Of a DNA stretch of 64,000 nucleotides, positions 18,570 through 26,749 are shown one piece after another. Source of the DNA: Bradyrhizobium sp. ISRA464 (lineage in GTDB: Bacteria > Pseudomonadota > Alphaproteobacteria > Rhizobiales > Xanthobacteraceae); assembly GCF_029910095.1 (NCBI RefSeq), contig NZ_CP094526.1, forward strand, positions 8,198,501-8,262,500. Direction: 5' to 3'. Position 1 is the stretch's first letter. The number at the start of each line of letters is the position of its first letter. The position numbers and the translations under genes were made by a program. Below the pieces are notes generated by a model. The model saw only the letters and a program-made list of their open reading frames with translations, did not search any database and had not been told where the DNA came from.

Positions 18570-19520
18570 ATGAATTTTCAGACCGGAGCGCCGAAAATTC
18601 CGCCGCGCATTCTCTGCATCGGCATGCCGGTGCGAGACCTCACCTTCAGCGTCAGCGGTGTGCCGGCGCGCGGCTGCAAGGAAAATGCCACCCATTTCGA
18701 CCAGATCTGCGGCGGCAACGCGCTGAATGCCGCGATCGGCATCGTGCGGCTGGGCGGCCGCGCCTCGATTTGCGGGCCGATGGGCGATTCGGCGGAGACG
18801 TCGAGCCGCTACATCTTCGACAAGCTTGCGCAGGAGAACGTCGAGACCCAGCACCTCGTGCACATGGCCGATCTCGCCACGCCGATCTCGGCCATCATGA
18901 TCGATCCGAGCGGCGAGCGCACCATTGTCACCTTCCGCGACCCGGAGCTCTGGAAGGTGAAGCTGCCGCCGACCGAGCTGCTGCTGGAGGACTGCGCGGC
19001 GATCCTGACCGAGAGCCGCTGCGCACCGTTCTGCACCGAGCTTTGCGCCGAGGCCGTAGGGCGCGGCATTCCCGTGGTCGTCGATGTCGACCGCGCGATG
19101 TCGATGAGCGAGGACCTGCTTGTTGCCTCGACCCATCTCGTCTTTTCCAGCGACTCGCTGCAGGAGACGGCAGACATCACCGACGACGGCCAGGCTCTTC
19201 AGAAGATCGCCAGGCTCACCCCGTCGTTCCTGGCCGCGACGCGCGGGCCGCGGGGCACAATCTGGCTGAACGAGAAGGGTGAGCTGGAAGAAACCCCCGC
19301 CTTTCCGGTCCACACCGTCGATACGCTCGGCGCCGGCGACATTTTCCACGGCGGGTTTGCGCTCGCCCTGACCGAGAAGCAGGAGCTCCGGCAGGCGCTG
19401 CGATTCGCCTCCGCAGCCGCAGCGCTGAAATGCACCCGCTTCGGGGGTGCTTATGCCGCACCGCAACGTGCTGAAGTTGAAGCGTTTTTGGAGCAGCACC
19501 AGGAGGCACGGCCGGCCTAG
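18570..19520 (+). CDS. PfkB-family carbohydrate kinase
   Basis: A 316-residue ribokinase-fold sugar kinase. The N-terminal substrate-binding signature is present as QICGGNALNAAIGIVRLGG near residue 50. The C-terminal PfkB signature DTLGAGDIFHGGFALAL lies near residues 252-268 and contains the anion hole and catalytic aspartate. ATRGPRGTIW around residue 225 is the usual nucleotide-site strand. The substrate cannot be read from sequence; the ADP-glucose/ribokinase branch members include many of unknown specificity. It stands alone between nudC and an Lrp-type regulator transcribed in the same direction. Confidence 0.85.
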   Translation: MNFQTGAPKIPPRILCIGMPVRDLTFSVSGVPARGCKENATHFDQICGGNALNAAIGIVRLGGRASICGPMGDSAETSSRYIFDKLAQENVETQHLVHMADLATPISAIMIDPSGERTIVTFRDPELWKVKLPPTELLLEDCAAILTESRCAPFCTELCAEAVGRGIPVVVDVDRAMSMSEDLLVASTHLVFSSDSLQETADITDDGQALQKIARLTPSFLAATRGPRGTIWLNEKGELEETPAFPVHTVDTLGAGDIFHGGFALALTEKQELRQALRFASAAAALKCTRFGGAYAAPQRAEVEAFLEQHQEARPA

Positions 19521-19581
19521 GAGAGCAGGAACTACTTGCCAGAGAAGATTTTTCTATATATGAGGGATATCAACCTATCAT

Positions 19582-20097
19582 ATGGAACTTTCTTCTATGA
19601 CTGACGTCGCCGTTCATATTCACCAGGATAGCCGCCGCCTCGACGCCATCGATCGCAAGATCCTGACCGTCCTGCAGGAGGACGCCTCGCTCTCCGTCGC
19701 CGAAATCGGCGACCGGGTCGGACTGTCGTCGACGCCGTGCTGGAAGCGCATCCAGCGGCTGGAAGCCGATGGCGTGATCCTGCGCCGGGTGGCGCTTGTC
19801 GACCAGAACAAGATCGGGCTGGGGATTTCGGTATTCGTCTCGGTCGAAAGCGCCGACCATTCGGACGCCTGGCTGCGCAAATTCGCCGACGCCGTGAGCG
19901 CCATGCCCGAGGTGATGGAGTTCTACCGGATGGCCGGCGACGTCGACTACATGCTGCGCGTCGTGGTCGCCGACATGCAGAGCTACGACATCTTCTACAA
20001 GAAGCTGATCAGCGCCGTGCCGCTGAAAAACGTCACCTCGCGTTTCGCGATGGAAAAGATCAAGTCCGTCACCGCGCTGCCTGTGCCGGCGGCGTAA
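19582..20097 (+). CDS. Lrp/AsnC-family transcriptional regulator
   Basis: A 171-residue leucine-responsive-type regulator. The winged helix-turn-helix is at about residues 20-75: LDAIDRKILTVLQEDASLSV, then AEIGDRVGLSSTPCWKRIQRL, the standard Lrp recognition segment. The C-terminal RAM ligand/oligomerisation domain follows (GISVFVSVESADHSDAW ... MPEVMEFYRMAGDVDYML). Lrp proteins bind amino acids and usually autoregulate. The upstream region 19545-19581 is markedly AT-rich (TTTTTCTATATATGAGGG), consistent with a promoter and operator. ATG at 19597 is an alternative start five codons in. No target gene is evident from context. Confidence 0.9.
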   Translation: MELSSMTDVAVHIHQDSRRLDAIDRKILTVLQEDASLSVAEIGDRVGLSSTPCWKRIQRLEADGVILRRVALVDQNKIGLGISVFVSVESADHSDAWLRKFADAVSAMPEVMEFYRMAGDVDYMLRVVVADMQSYDIFYKKLISAVPLKNVTSRFAMEKIKSVTALPVPAA

Positions 20098-20196
20098 CCG
20101 CCGAGAGCTAGCGCCACACGGCAGCATCACGCCCCCAAGTAGTTGGCTGCCAGAGCGTTTACCTGAAGTTAGCGCAGCTCGCGATATTCTCCCGCC

Positions 20197-20568
20197 ATGG
20201 AGCCGGGGGACATCATCCCGTCGACGCGATGGCCTGCATGGCTGGGCGCGGCCGCGTTGCTGATCGCGAGCTGGATCGGCATCGCTGCACTGTCGTTGCA
20301 GGTGCGCGCAGGCACGGAAGTGGTCGCGGTGGCCTTTCCACCATGGTGGGGGGCAAGGCGAGCAGTTCTGGCCGCCGCATCCGCCCATGCGTCGATCGTT
20401 CGGATGACGGCCGTTCCGACGCTGCTGGTGGTGCGGCCCGACCGCGATGGCGGGCTGAACCGACTGTACGAGGCCGGTGCCTGGCTGACCGTCGATCCGC
20501 AGGCAGTCGCTGCCTGCATCGGGGCCGATGACGAATTGGGGGTTGGGGATGACCTTCGAAGGCGATGA
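20197..20568 (+). CDS. Small membrane-anchored protein of unknown function, overlapping a chemotaxis receptor gene
   Basis: A 123-residue protein that I do not recognise. One hydrophobic segment ([20 protein letters not shown], residues 15-34) should anchor it, with the remainder probably periplasmic. The soluble part contains [18 protein letters not shown] and [19 protein letters not shown], with no catalytic pattern that I can name. Its stop codon lies inside the start of the next gene (overlap of about 20-40 bases), so the two are translationally coupled and probably act together. It could be a periplasmic accessory of the receptor; that is inference from position alone. Confidence 0.6.
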   Translation: MEPGDIIPSTRWPAWLGAAALLIASWIGIAALSLQVRAGTEVVAVAFPPWWGARRAVLAAASAHASIVRMTAVPTLLVVRPDRDGGLNRLYEAGAWLTVDPQAVAACIGADDELGVGDDLRRR

Positions 20569-22015
20569 CGTGGCGGTCTTGCGCGAGACCGCCAGCAAGA
20601 TTCTGCTTGTGGTGCTTTGGCTGCACGTTCCGATCGCAGCCGTCATTGGCCTCGCGCTTCACTCCGACTGGCTCATGCCGACCGCCTTCATGGCGGCGAT
20701 GGCGCTATCCGCGACGGCGTCGTGGCGCATTTCGGGAAACGGCGCGGCGACGCGCATGATCGTCGCCGTCGCCCTGATGGCCGGCGTGTCGATGCTCGTC
20801 TTTCAGTTCGCCGGCCACGCCTGGCAGGTCGACATGCACATGTACTTCTTCGCCGCCCTGGCGTGCCTGGTCGCCTATTGCGACTATCGGCCCATCGTCG
20901 CCGGCACTGCGGCAGTCGCGCTGCATCATCTGACGCTGAACTTCATTCTCCCGGCCGCCATCTATCCCGGCGGCGCCGATCTTGGCCGTGTGGTTCTCCA
21001 TGCCGTCATCCTCCTGATCGAGGCCGGTGTGCTGATCTGGCTCGCGCACACGCTCGCCCACCTGTTCAAGACGACGGCCGAGAAGGCGACCGAGGCCGAG
21101 GCTGCCAGCGCTGCGGAAGCGCGCGCCAATGCCGATCGTCTCGAGGCCGAGCACACCAAGCAAAAGCGGGATGCAGCAAGACGCGAACTCGCCGCCGGCT
21201 TCGAGCGCAAGATCGCTGGTGTCGTCGAGGCCGTCGCGGCGGCAGCGCGCGCGATGCAGGCGCTGTCGGCATCCATGGACGGGAGCAACGCGGAAACCAT
21301 GCGCCAGGCCACCGCAGCCGCCTCCGCATCGGCGCTGGCATCGACCAATGTGGAAACCGTGGCGTCGGCGACCGAAGAGCTGACCGCTTCGATCAACAAC
21401 ATCGCCGAGCAGGTGACCCGCTCCACCCGGATCGCCGCCAAAGCCGCGGGGGACGCGCGCCGCACCAATACCGTCGTGGATAGCCTCGCCGCCGGCACCC
21501 AGAAAATCGGCGAGGTGGTGACGCTGATCCAGAGCATCGCCAGCCAAACCAACCTGCTGGCGCTGAACGCGACGATTGAGGCGGCTCGTGCCGGCGAGCA
21601 CGGACGAGGATTTGCGGTGGTCGCGAGCGAGGTCAAGCCGCTGGCCAATCAAACCGCCAAGGCGACCGAAGAAATCGCAGCGCAAATTCAGGATATCCAG
21701 ACCGCGACTGACGAAGCCGTCAACGCCATCGAGGCTATCGGCGGCACCATCGCCGAAATCGACCAGATCTCCGGCGAGATCGCGGCTGCGGTCGATCAGC
21801 AAGGCATGGCGACTCGGGAGATCTCCGGGAACCTGCAGCAGGCTGCCGACCGCACCAGGGATGTGAGCAAAGGCATCCTGAGCGTCAACCAGGCATCCGA
21901 ACAGGCCAGCAAGGCAACCGCACAACTCCTCGATGCGGCCAACGGCCTGTCGTCACAATCGGAGTGGCTGAAGTCCGAGCTCGACGGCTTCCTGGGCTCG
22001 CTGCGGGCGGCGTAA
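20549..22015 (+). CDS. Methyl-accepting chemotaxis protein with a six-helix membrane sensor domain
   Basis: A receptor of about 488 residues. Instead of two helices flanking a periplasmic domain, the N-terminal 190 residues form six membrane segments with almost no loops (for example [58 protein letters not shown]). Histidines sit in or next to helices: [22 protein letters not shown] coiled linker rich in Ala/Glu follows. The signalling hairpin is complete: [16 protein letters not shown] near residue 335, then [19 protein letters not shown]. No HAMP domain is visible. An in-frame ATG at 20528 is an alternative start; 20549 has the better purine-rich upstream sequence. Confidence 0.9.
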   Translation: MTFEGDDVAVLRETASKILLVVLWLHVPIAAVIGLALHSDWLMPTAFMAAMALSATASWRISGNGAATRMIVAVALMAGVSMLVFQFAGHAWQVDMHMYFFAALACLVAYCDYRPIVAGTAAVALHHLTLNFILPAAIYPGGADLGRVVLHAVILLIEAGVLIWLAHTLAHLFKTTAEKATEAEAASAAEARANADRLEAEHTKQKRDAARRELAAGFERKIAGVVEAVAAAARAMQALSASMDGSNAETMRQATAAASASALASTNVETVASATEELTASINNIAEQVTRSTRIAAKAAGDARRTNTVVDSLAAGTQKIGEVVTLIQSIASQTNLLALNATIEAARAGEHGRGFAVVASEVKPLANQTAKATEEIAAQIQDIQTATDEAVNAIEAIGGTIAEIDQISGEIAAAVDQQGMATREISGNLQQAADRTRDVSKGILSVNQASEQASKATAQLLDAANGLSSQSEWLKSELDGFLGSLRAA

Positions 22016-22030
22016 ACCGGCAGAACACAG

Positions 22031-22116
22031 GTCGTCACACGCGGGCTTGACCCGCGTGTCCATCAATCTTCACGTGCTTGTCGGCGATGGATTGCCGGGT
22101 CAAACCCGGCAATGAC
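22031..22116. repeat. Palindromic repeat pair between convergent genes
   Basis: Two hairpins, CACGCGGGCTTGACCCGCGTG and GCCGGGTCAAACCCGGC, framed by GTC...AATGAC ends. Related in layout to the GCCCGGGC family. It fills the gap between the chemotaxis receptor gene and the convergent phosphohexomutase gene, where it could work as a two-way terminator. Confidence 0.7.
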
Positions 22117-22133
22117 AATCGGAACAGCGACGT

Positions 22134-23633
22134 TCAGATCTTCTGATTGTATTCGCCGACCTCGGGATGCGTGCGCAGCACGGAATCCATCGCCTCGAAC
22201 ATGTCGCGCATGCGTTGCTCGCTGACGGGGCTTTCGACGACAACCACCAGCTCCGGCTTGTTCGAGGATGCGCGCACCAGACCCCAGCTGCCGTCCTCGG
22301 CCGTGACGCGCACGCCGTTGACGGTGACGAGATCGCGGATCGGCTGGCCGGCGACCTCGCCACCCTTCTGCACGAGCTGCTCGAAGTGCTTCACCACCGC
22401 ATCGACGACGCCGTACTTCGCCTCGTCGGCGCAATGCGGCGACATGGTCGGCGACGACCAGGTCTTCGGCAGCGCGTTCTTCAAATCGGCCATCGACTTG
22501 CCGGGCGCGCGGTCGAGCATCTCGCAGATCGCGATCGCCGAGACGAGGCCGTCGTCATAGCCGCGACCGAACGGCTTGTTGAAGAAGAAGTGGCCGGACT
22601 TCTCGAAGCCAGCGAGCGCACCCAATTCGTTGGTGCGGCGCTTCATGTAGGAATGGCCGGTCTTCCAATACACCGTCGTCGCACCCTGCTTTTGCAGCAC
22701 GGGGTCGGTGACGAACAATCCGGTCGACTTCACGTCGACGACGAACTGCGCGTTCCTGTGAATCGCCGACATGTCGCGCGCCAGCATCACGCCGACCTTG
22801 TCGGCGAAGATCTCCTCGCCGGTGTTGTCGACGACGCCGCAGCGGTCACCGTCGCCGTCGAAGCCCAGGCCTACATCGGCCTTGTGCGCCAGCACCGCAT
22901 CGCGGATCGCGTGCAGCATCTCCATGTCTTCGGGATTCGGATTGTACTTCGGGAAGGTGTGATCGAGCTCGGTATCGAGCGGGATCACCTCGCAGCCGAT
23001 CGCCTCCAGCACCTGCGGCGCGAATGCGCCCGCCGTGCCGTTGCCACAGGCCGCCACGACCTTCAGCCTGCGCTTCAGCTTCGGGCGGTCGGTGAGGTCG
23101 GCGATGTAGCGCGCCGGATAGTTCTCGTGGAATTGGTAGGAGCCGCCGACCTTGTTCTTGAACTCGGCGTTGAGCACAATCTCCTTCAACCGCGTCATCT
23201 CATCGGGGCCGAAGGTGAGCGGACGGTTGGCGCCCATCTTCACGCCGGTCCAGCCGTTGTCGTTATGCGAAGCGGTGACCATCGCAACGCAGGGCACGTC
23301 GAGGTCGAACTGCGCGAAGTATGACATCGGCGTGACGGCAAGCCCGATGTCATGCACCTTGCAGCCCGCCGCCATCAGGCCCGAGATCAGTGCATATTTG
23401 ATCGAGGCGGAATAGCCGCGGAAATCGTGGCCGGTGACGATCTCCTGGCGGACGCCGAGCTCCGCGATCAGCGCACCGAGCCCCATGCCCAGCGCCTGCA
23501 CGCCCATCAAGTTGATTTCCTTGTTGAACAGCCAGCGCGCGTCGTATTCGCGAAATCCGGTCGGCTTCACCATCGGCTCGGATTCGAAGGCATAGGTATT
23601 CGGGACCAGCGCGGATTTCGGCTTGGGGAACAT
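22134..23633 (-). CDS. Phosphomannomutase/phosphoglucomutase
   Basis: A 499-residue alpha-D-phosphohexomutase interconverting hexose 6- and 1-phosphates for lipopolysaccharide, exopolysaccharide or glucan synthesis. The phosphoserine loop is VTASHNDNGWTGVKMG near residue 118, with the active serine in TASHN. The metal-binding loop GFDGDGDRCGVVD is near residue 268 and the sugar-binding loop (LAGFEKSGHFFF) near residue 350. The C-terminal phosphate-binding region RASSNKPELVVVVE is near residue 460. Length and all four domains are complete. Between GDP-mannose and UDP-glucose precursors sequence does not decide. The gene ends at the repeat at 22031-22116. Confidence 0.92.
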   Translation of the reverse strand: MFPKPKSALVPNTYAFESEPMVKPTGFREYDARWLFNKEINLMGVQALGMGLGALIAELGVRQEIVTGHDFRGYSASIKYALISGLMAAGCKVHDIGLAVTPMSYFAQFDLDVPCVAMVTASHNDNGWTGVKMGANRPLTFGPDEMTRLKEIVLNAEFKNKVGGSYQFHENYPARYIADLTDRPKLKRRLKVVAACGNGTAGAFAPQVLEAIGCEVIPLDTELDHTFPKYNPNPEDMEMLHAIRDAVLAHKADVGLGFDGDGDRCGVVDNTGEEIFADKVGVMLARDMSAIHRNAQFVVDVKSTGLFVTDPVLQKQGATTVYWKTGHSYMKRRTNELGALAGFEKSGHFFFNKPFGRGYDDGLVSAIAICEMLDRAPGKSMADLKNALPKTWSSPTMSPHCADEAKYGVVDAVVKHFEQLVQKGGEVAGQPIRDLVTVNGVRVTAEDGSWGLVRASSNKPELVVVVESPVSEQRMRDMFEAMDSVLRTHPEVGEYNQKI

Positions 23634-23771
23634 TGATCGGCCTTATCGTCGAGTGCGGAGGAACATCGCCGCAGCCATAGCGAATGCGGCGCCTGAGCGA
23701 AAGATGAGACTGGTGGCTGGTGGCCGACAATTGCGGCAGAAATGGCGGTGACCAGACAGAGCAAGACCGGC

Positions 23772-24119
23772 CTATCCGGTCAGACGCACGATCTCCTGCT
23801 CGACCACCGCTCTCAAGGGCGGCAGCGCAAGCTCAACTGTGTCCCAGACGAACTGCGCAGCAACGTCCTCGTAGTCGTGCCGATAGACGTTGCCGGCCCC
23901 CGCCATCTGTTTCCACGCAATCCCAGGGTGTCTCGCCTTGAGATCGGCCGGAAGGCGTCGCGATGCCTCCGAAATGATTTCCAGGCAGCGCGTTACTGCG
24001 TAGACGGATCGAATGTCCGCCTTAAACGTCTGACGATCGAGACCTTCGGCAAACTTCGTCGCAAGGTCGACGTGATGCAGGATATCGAGCAGTGCGCCTT
24101 CAGCGCGATCAGAAGGCAT
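23772..24119 (-). CDS. HEPN-domain (HepT-like, DUF86) protein
   Basis: A 115-residue all-helical HEPN protein, toxin partner in MNT-HEPN modules, where HepT is an RNase silenced by polyadenylylation of a tyrosine next to its active-site histidine. The C-terminal motif here reads AGAGNVYRHDYEDV near residue 78-91: the His-x-Tyr pair is present, but the arginine of the usual R-x4-6-H is replaced by Gly-Asn, leaving Arg directly before the His. The start at 24119 overlaps the MNT gene by 11 bases; an earlier start at 24152 is possible. GC is lower than the surroundings. Whether it is an active RNase is uncertain. Confidence 0.85.
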   Translation of the reverse strand: MPSDRAEGALLDILHHVDLATKFAEGLDRQTFKADIRSVYAVTRCLEIISEASRRLPADLKARHPGIAWKQMAGAGNVYRHDYEDVAAQFVWDTVELALPPLRAVVEQEIVRLTG

Positions 24120-24405
24120 AGATGGCGTCGGCCGTAGCCGTGGGTCGGACATGCGATTTCAGAGCGTCACGATTGACCACATCAACGGGCCCATCAAAAA
24201 GTCCCGAGATATACTGCTTGAGATCAACGTAGTCGAAGATTGTTAGTCGGGCGCTCGGATCAATCTCGATCATGATGTCGATATCGCTGTCCGCGCGGTG
24301 ATCGCCCCGCGCGACCGACCCGAATAGGGCAGCATGCGTCACGCCCCGCCGGCGCAAGGCCTGCTCAGAACGGCGTAACGTATCAATCGCATCGGAACTG
24401 TTCAT
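24109..24405 (-). CDS. MNT-domain nucleotidyltransferase (MntA-like antitoxin)
   Basis: A 98-residue minimal nucleotidyltransferase. The signature is clear: LFGSVARGDHRADSDIDIMIEID near residues 28-50, with the Gly-Ser motif and the two metal-binding [10 protein letters not shown] (DSDID). In characterised MntA-HepT systems this enzyme transfers AMP units to the HEPN toxin and so neutralises it. It is the upstream gene of the pair and overlaps the HEPN gene, the usual order. An extended start upstream (24453) would add a hydrophobic leader and is unlikely; the ATG at 24405 begins the normal N-terminus MNSSDAIDTLRRSEQAL. Confidence 0.88.
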   Translation of the reverse strand: MNSSDAIDTLRRSEQALRRRGVTHAALFGSVARGDHRADSDIDIMIEIDPSARLTIFDYVDLKQYISGLFDGPVDVVNRDALKSHVRPTATADAIYAF

Positions 24406-24467
24406 AAGCCAAATATAGCACGCTGGGGCAGCAACCGGGAGGGCAATCTCCACGCGAGCCGGTTGGC

Positions 24468-24986
24468 TTACTGCTCCAGAACCAGACGGCCGTTGGCATA
24501 TTCGAAGCGCTTCAGCTTCGACAGGAAGGACAGGCCGAGCAGGTTTTCCGACAGCGCCTCGTCGGGCAACACCATGGCATCGACGTCGCGCACGATGAGG
24601 CCGCCGAGTTCGATCATGGCGATGCGGGCGCGCGCGGCCTTGATGGTGCCGTTGGCAGTGGTGACGCGTGCGGTGTAATCACCTGGCACAGGACGCAGGC
24701 CGAAGCGCGCGGCGGAGGTCTCGTTCAGCGCAACTACCGATGCACCAGTGTCGACCATGAAGCCGATGCGCTGGCCGTCGATGCGGCCGTCGGTCGCGAA
24801 GTGACCGCGAGCGTCCGGCGGAATCGTCAGCGTGCGGCCGCTGGTCTGCGCCACCGTGACGGGAGGGACCGCACTCTTCTGTGCTTGCGCTGTGGTCGCG
24901 GCGGCGGGCGTCATCTTGCTGGCCATCTGTGCCATGAACGTGCCCAGCCCGATCATGATGGCCGCGAAAATCATCAGGTTACGCAT
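24468..24986 (-). CDS. Membrane-anchored retropepsin-like aspartyl protease (TIGR02281 type)
   Basis: A 172-residue protein with one N-terminal membrane segment (MRNLMIFAAIMIGLGTFMAQ), a flexible Ala/Pro linker, and a single-lobed clan AA protease domain. The active site is FMVDTGASVVALNE near residue 85 (Asp-Thr-Gly), and the second conserved strand is NLLGLSFLSKLKRFE near residue 150. Such proteins act as dimers in the periplasm, so each subunit gives one aspartate. The family is common in rhizobia, with unknown substrates. The ATG at 24986 was chosen because the preceding in-frame sequence belongs to another gene's shadow and lacks a membrane start. Confidence 0.85.
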   Translation of the reverse strand: MRNLMIFAAIMIGLGTFMAQMASKMTPAAATTAQAQKSAVPPVTVAQTSGRTLTIPPDARGHFATDGRIDGQRIGFMVDTGASVVALNETSAARFGLRPVPGDYTARVTTANGTIKAARARIAMIELGGLIVRDVDAMVLPDEALSENLLGLSFLSKLKRFEYANGRLVLEQ

Positions 24987-25174
24987 GACACCAACTCGGA
25001 AAGCCGAAAATGCAATTTGACCACGCCGGACACCCCGCCGCGAGTGACGTCGTGGGACCAAGCCTTTCATTTTGATGAAAAGGATGAGCGAAGGGTTAAT
25101 GCGAACCAACGGAAACCCGGTCGAGGCGGCCGAGCGGCATCGATTGCCTCGTCCCGGAGTGCCTCGCGATCGTC

Positions 25175-26626
25175 TCAGGCGGCCTTCGCGACCGGGCTCG
25201 GCATCACGGCGCGCAGCGCGTAATAGACCGCGCCGGCGATCCCGACACCAAAGAACCAGCCATAGACCGTCCACCAGGACGGCAGCAACGAGGTGAAGTT
25301 CGGCAGGATCGACGAGAACAGCGCGCCGACTGCCGCGGCGACGAGCGCGCTGACGTTCCAGCCGTTCTGGAAACGGTATGCGCCATCTTCCTGGTAGAGC
25401 GCCGGCACGTTCACCCTGCCCTTCGCGATCAGATAATAGTCGACCATCATGATCCCGAAGATCGGCCCCATCGTCGCGCCGATCAGCCCGACGAATGAGG
25501 CTGCACTGCCCTCCCATGGCGCGAAGGGATACAGCACGAGCGCGATCAGCGCCGCGATATAGCCGCCCCTCTTGAAGTCGATCTGCCGCGGGAACACGTT
25601 GGAGAAATCGAACGCGGGCGAGACGAAATTGGCGACGACATTGATGCCGAGCGTCGCCACCGCAAAGGTGACCGCGGCCAGCAACGCCAGGAACCAGCTG
25701 TCGAACTTCGCCGAGATCTGATCCGGATGCAGCAGCACCTCGTGATAGACGTTGAACGCCGCGATCGTGGTGACGCCGGCGACCAGCGAGAACAGGATCA
25801 GGTTGACCGGCAAGCCCCAGATGTTGCCCTTGCGGAGCACCGCCGCATCGGGCGCGTAGCGCGAGAAGTCGCAGAAGTTGAGATACAGCGCGGCGAAATA
25901 GGTGATCCAGGTCGCCGCAACTGCGCAGAGCGCGGGCAGCGTGCCGGGCTCGCCGGGCACGCCGGCATCCTTGGTCTTCTCCAACAGCACATCCTGCGGA
26001 ATCGGCGCAGTGAGCGAGATGCCGCCGGCGGTGATGCAGAGATAGATCGCGAGGATCAGCATCATCAGCCACACCGCCGGCCCCGCCCAGTCCTGGAATC
26101 GGCGCACCGTCTCCATGCCGCGCTGGATGATCAAGAGCTGCAGCGCCCAGATCACGACGAAGCAGATCACTTCGAGGCCGGAATGCCCAAGCACATGGGT
26201 GGACTGGTGAAAGGACTTGAAGGCGTCGATGCGGGTCAGGAGCGCGACGATCGCGCCCGATGCTGCCGCCGTCTGCGCGCCGTACCAGAAGCAGGCAACG
26301 ATGGCGCGCACCAGCGCCGGGAGGTTGGCGCCCCAGACGCCGAACGACGCGCGGGCCAGCACCGGATAGGGTACGCCGGTCTTCACGCCGGCATTGCCGA
26401 TCAGGCTCATCAGGAAAAAGATCACCAGCGAGCCGACGCCGATTGCCAGGATAAAGTTGACGAAGCTGCCGCAGAGCAGGAACAGGCTGGCCGCGAGATA
26501 GTAGCCCCAGAGGCTGTGGACGTCAGAGGTCCAGACGTTGAAGATGCTGAAGGCGCCCCAGTTGCGTTCCCTGGCCGGCGCCAGATCCTCATTGTAAAGC
26601 GATGGCGATGCGTTCTTGATCTCCAA
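25175..26626 (-). CDS. NCS1-family nucleobase/allantoin/hydantoin permease
   Basis: A membrane transporter of about 483 residues with roughly twelve helices. The N-terminal signature of NCS1 carriers is visible: NWGAFSIFNVWTSDVHSLWG near residue 25, followed by GVPYPVLARASFGVWGANLP near residue 85 and ACFWYGAQTAAASGAI near residue 115. Substrates in this family are cytosine, uracil, allantoin, hydantoin or thiamine; none can be selected here. A TTG start at 26626 is proposed: it is preceded by GGAGG at a normal distance, while the longer ATG-like start near 26668 has no such site. No catabolic genes adjoin it. It is transcribed toward the protease gene, 190 bases away. Confidence 0.87.
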   Translation of the reverse strand: MEIKNASPSLYNEDLAPARERNWGAFSIFNVWTSDVHSLWGYYLAASLFLLCGSFVNFILAIGVGSLVIFFLMSLIGNAGVKTGVPYPVLARASFGVWGANLPALVRAIVACFWYGAQTAAASGAIVALLTRIDAFKSFHQSTHVLGHSGLEVICFVVIWALQLLIIQRGMETVRRFQDWAGPAVWLMMLILAIYLCITAGGISLTAPIPQDVLLEKTKDAGVPGEPGTLPALCAVAATWITYFAALYLNFCDFSRYAPDAAVLRKGNIWGLPVNLILFSLVAGVTTIAAFNVYHEVLLHPDQISAKFDSWFLALLAAVTFAVATLGINVVANFVSPAFDFSNVFPRQIDFKRGGYIAALIALVLYPFAPWEGSAASFVGLIGATMGPIFGIMMVDYYLIAKGRVNVPALYQEDGAYRFQNGWNVSALVAAAVGALFSSILPNFTSLLPSWWTVYGWFFGVGIAGAVYYALRAVMPSPVAKAA

Positions 26627-26749
26627 GGCGGCCTCCCCGAGGTGCAAGCCTGTGATCCCGACGCACAAATCTAACCACCGTTTGCGGGCGCCCGCCAGCG
26701 CAACGACCGAGGATGATCGGGAAAAGTGGCGCCCGCCGTTCGAGACCGA

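Noticed and set aside
24468..26072. A 534-codon frame on the minus strand joining the protease with sequence upstream
   Set aside because: The first 360 residues are the wrong frame of the NCS1 permease; the protease starts at 24986 with a membrane anchor.
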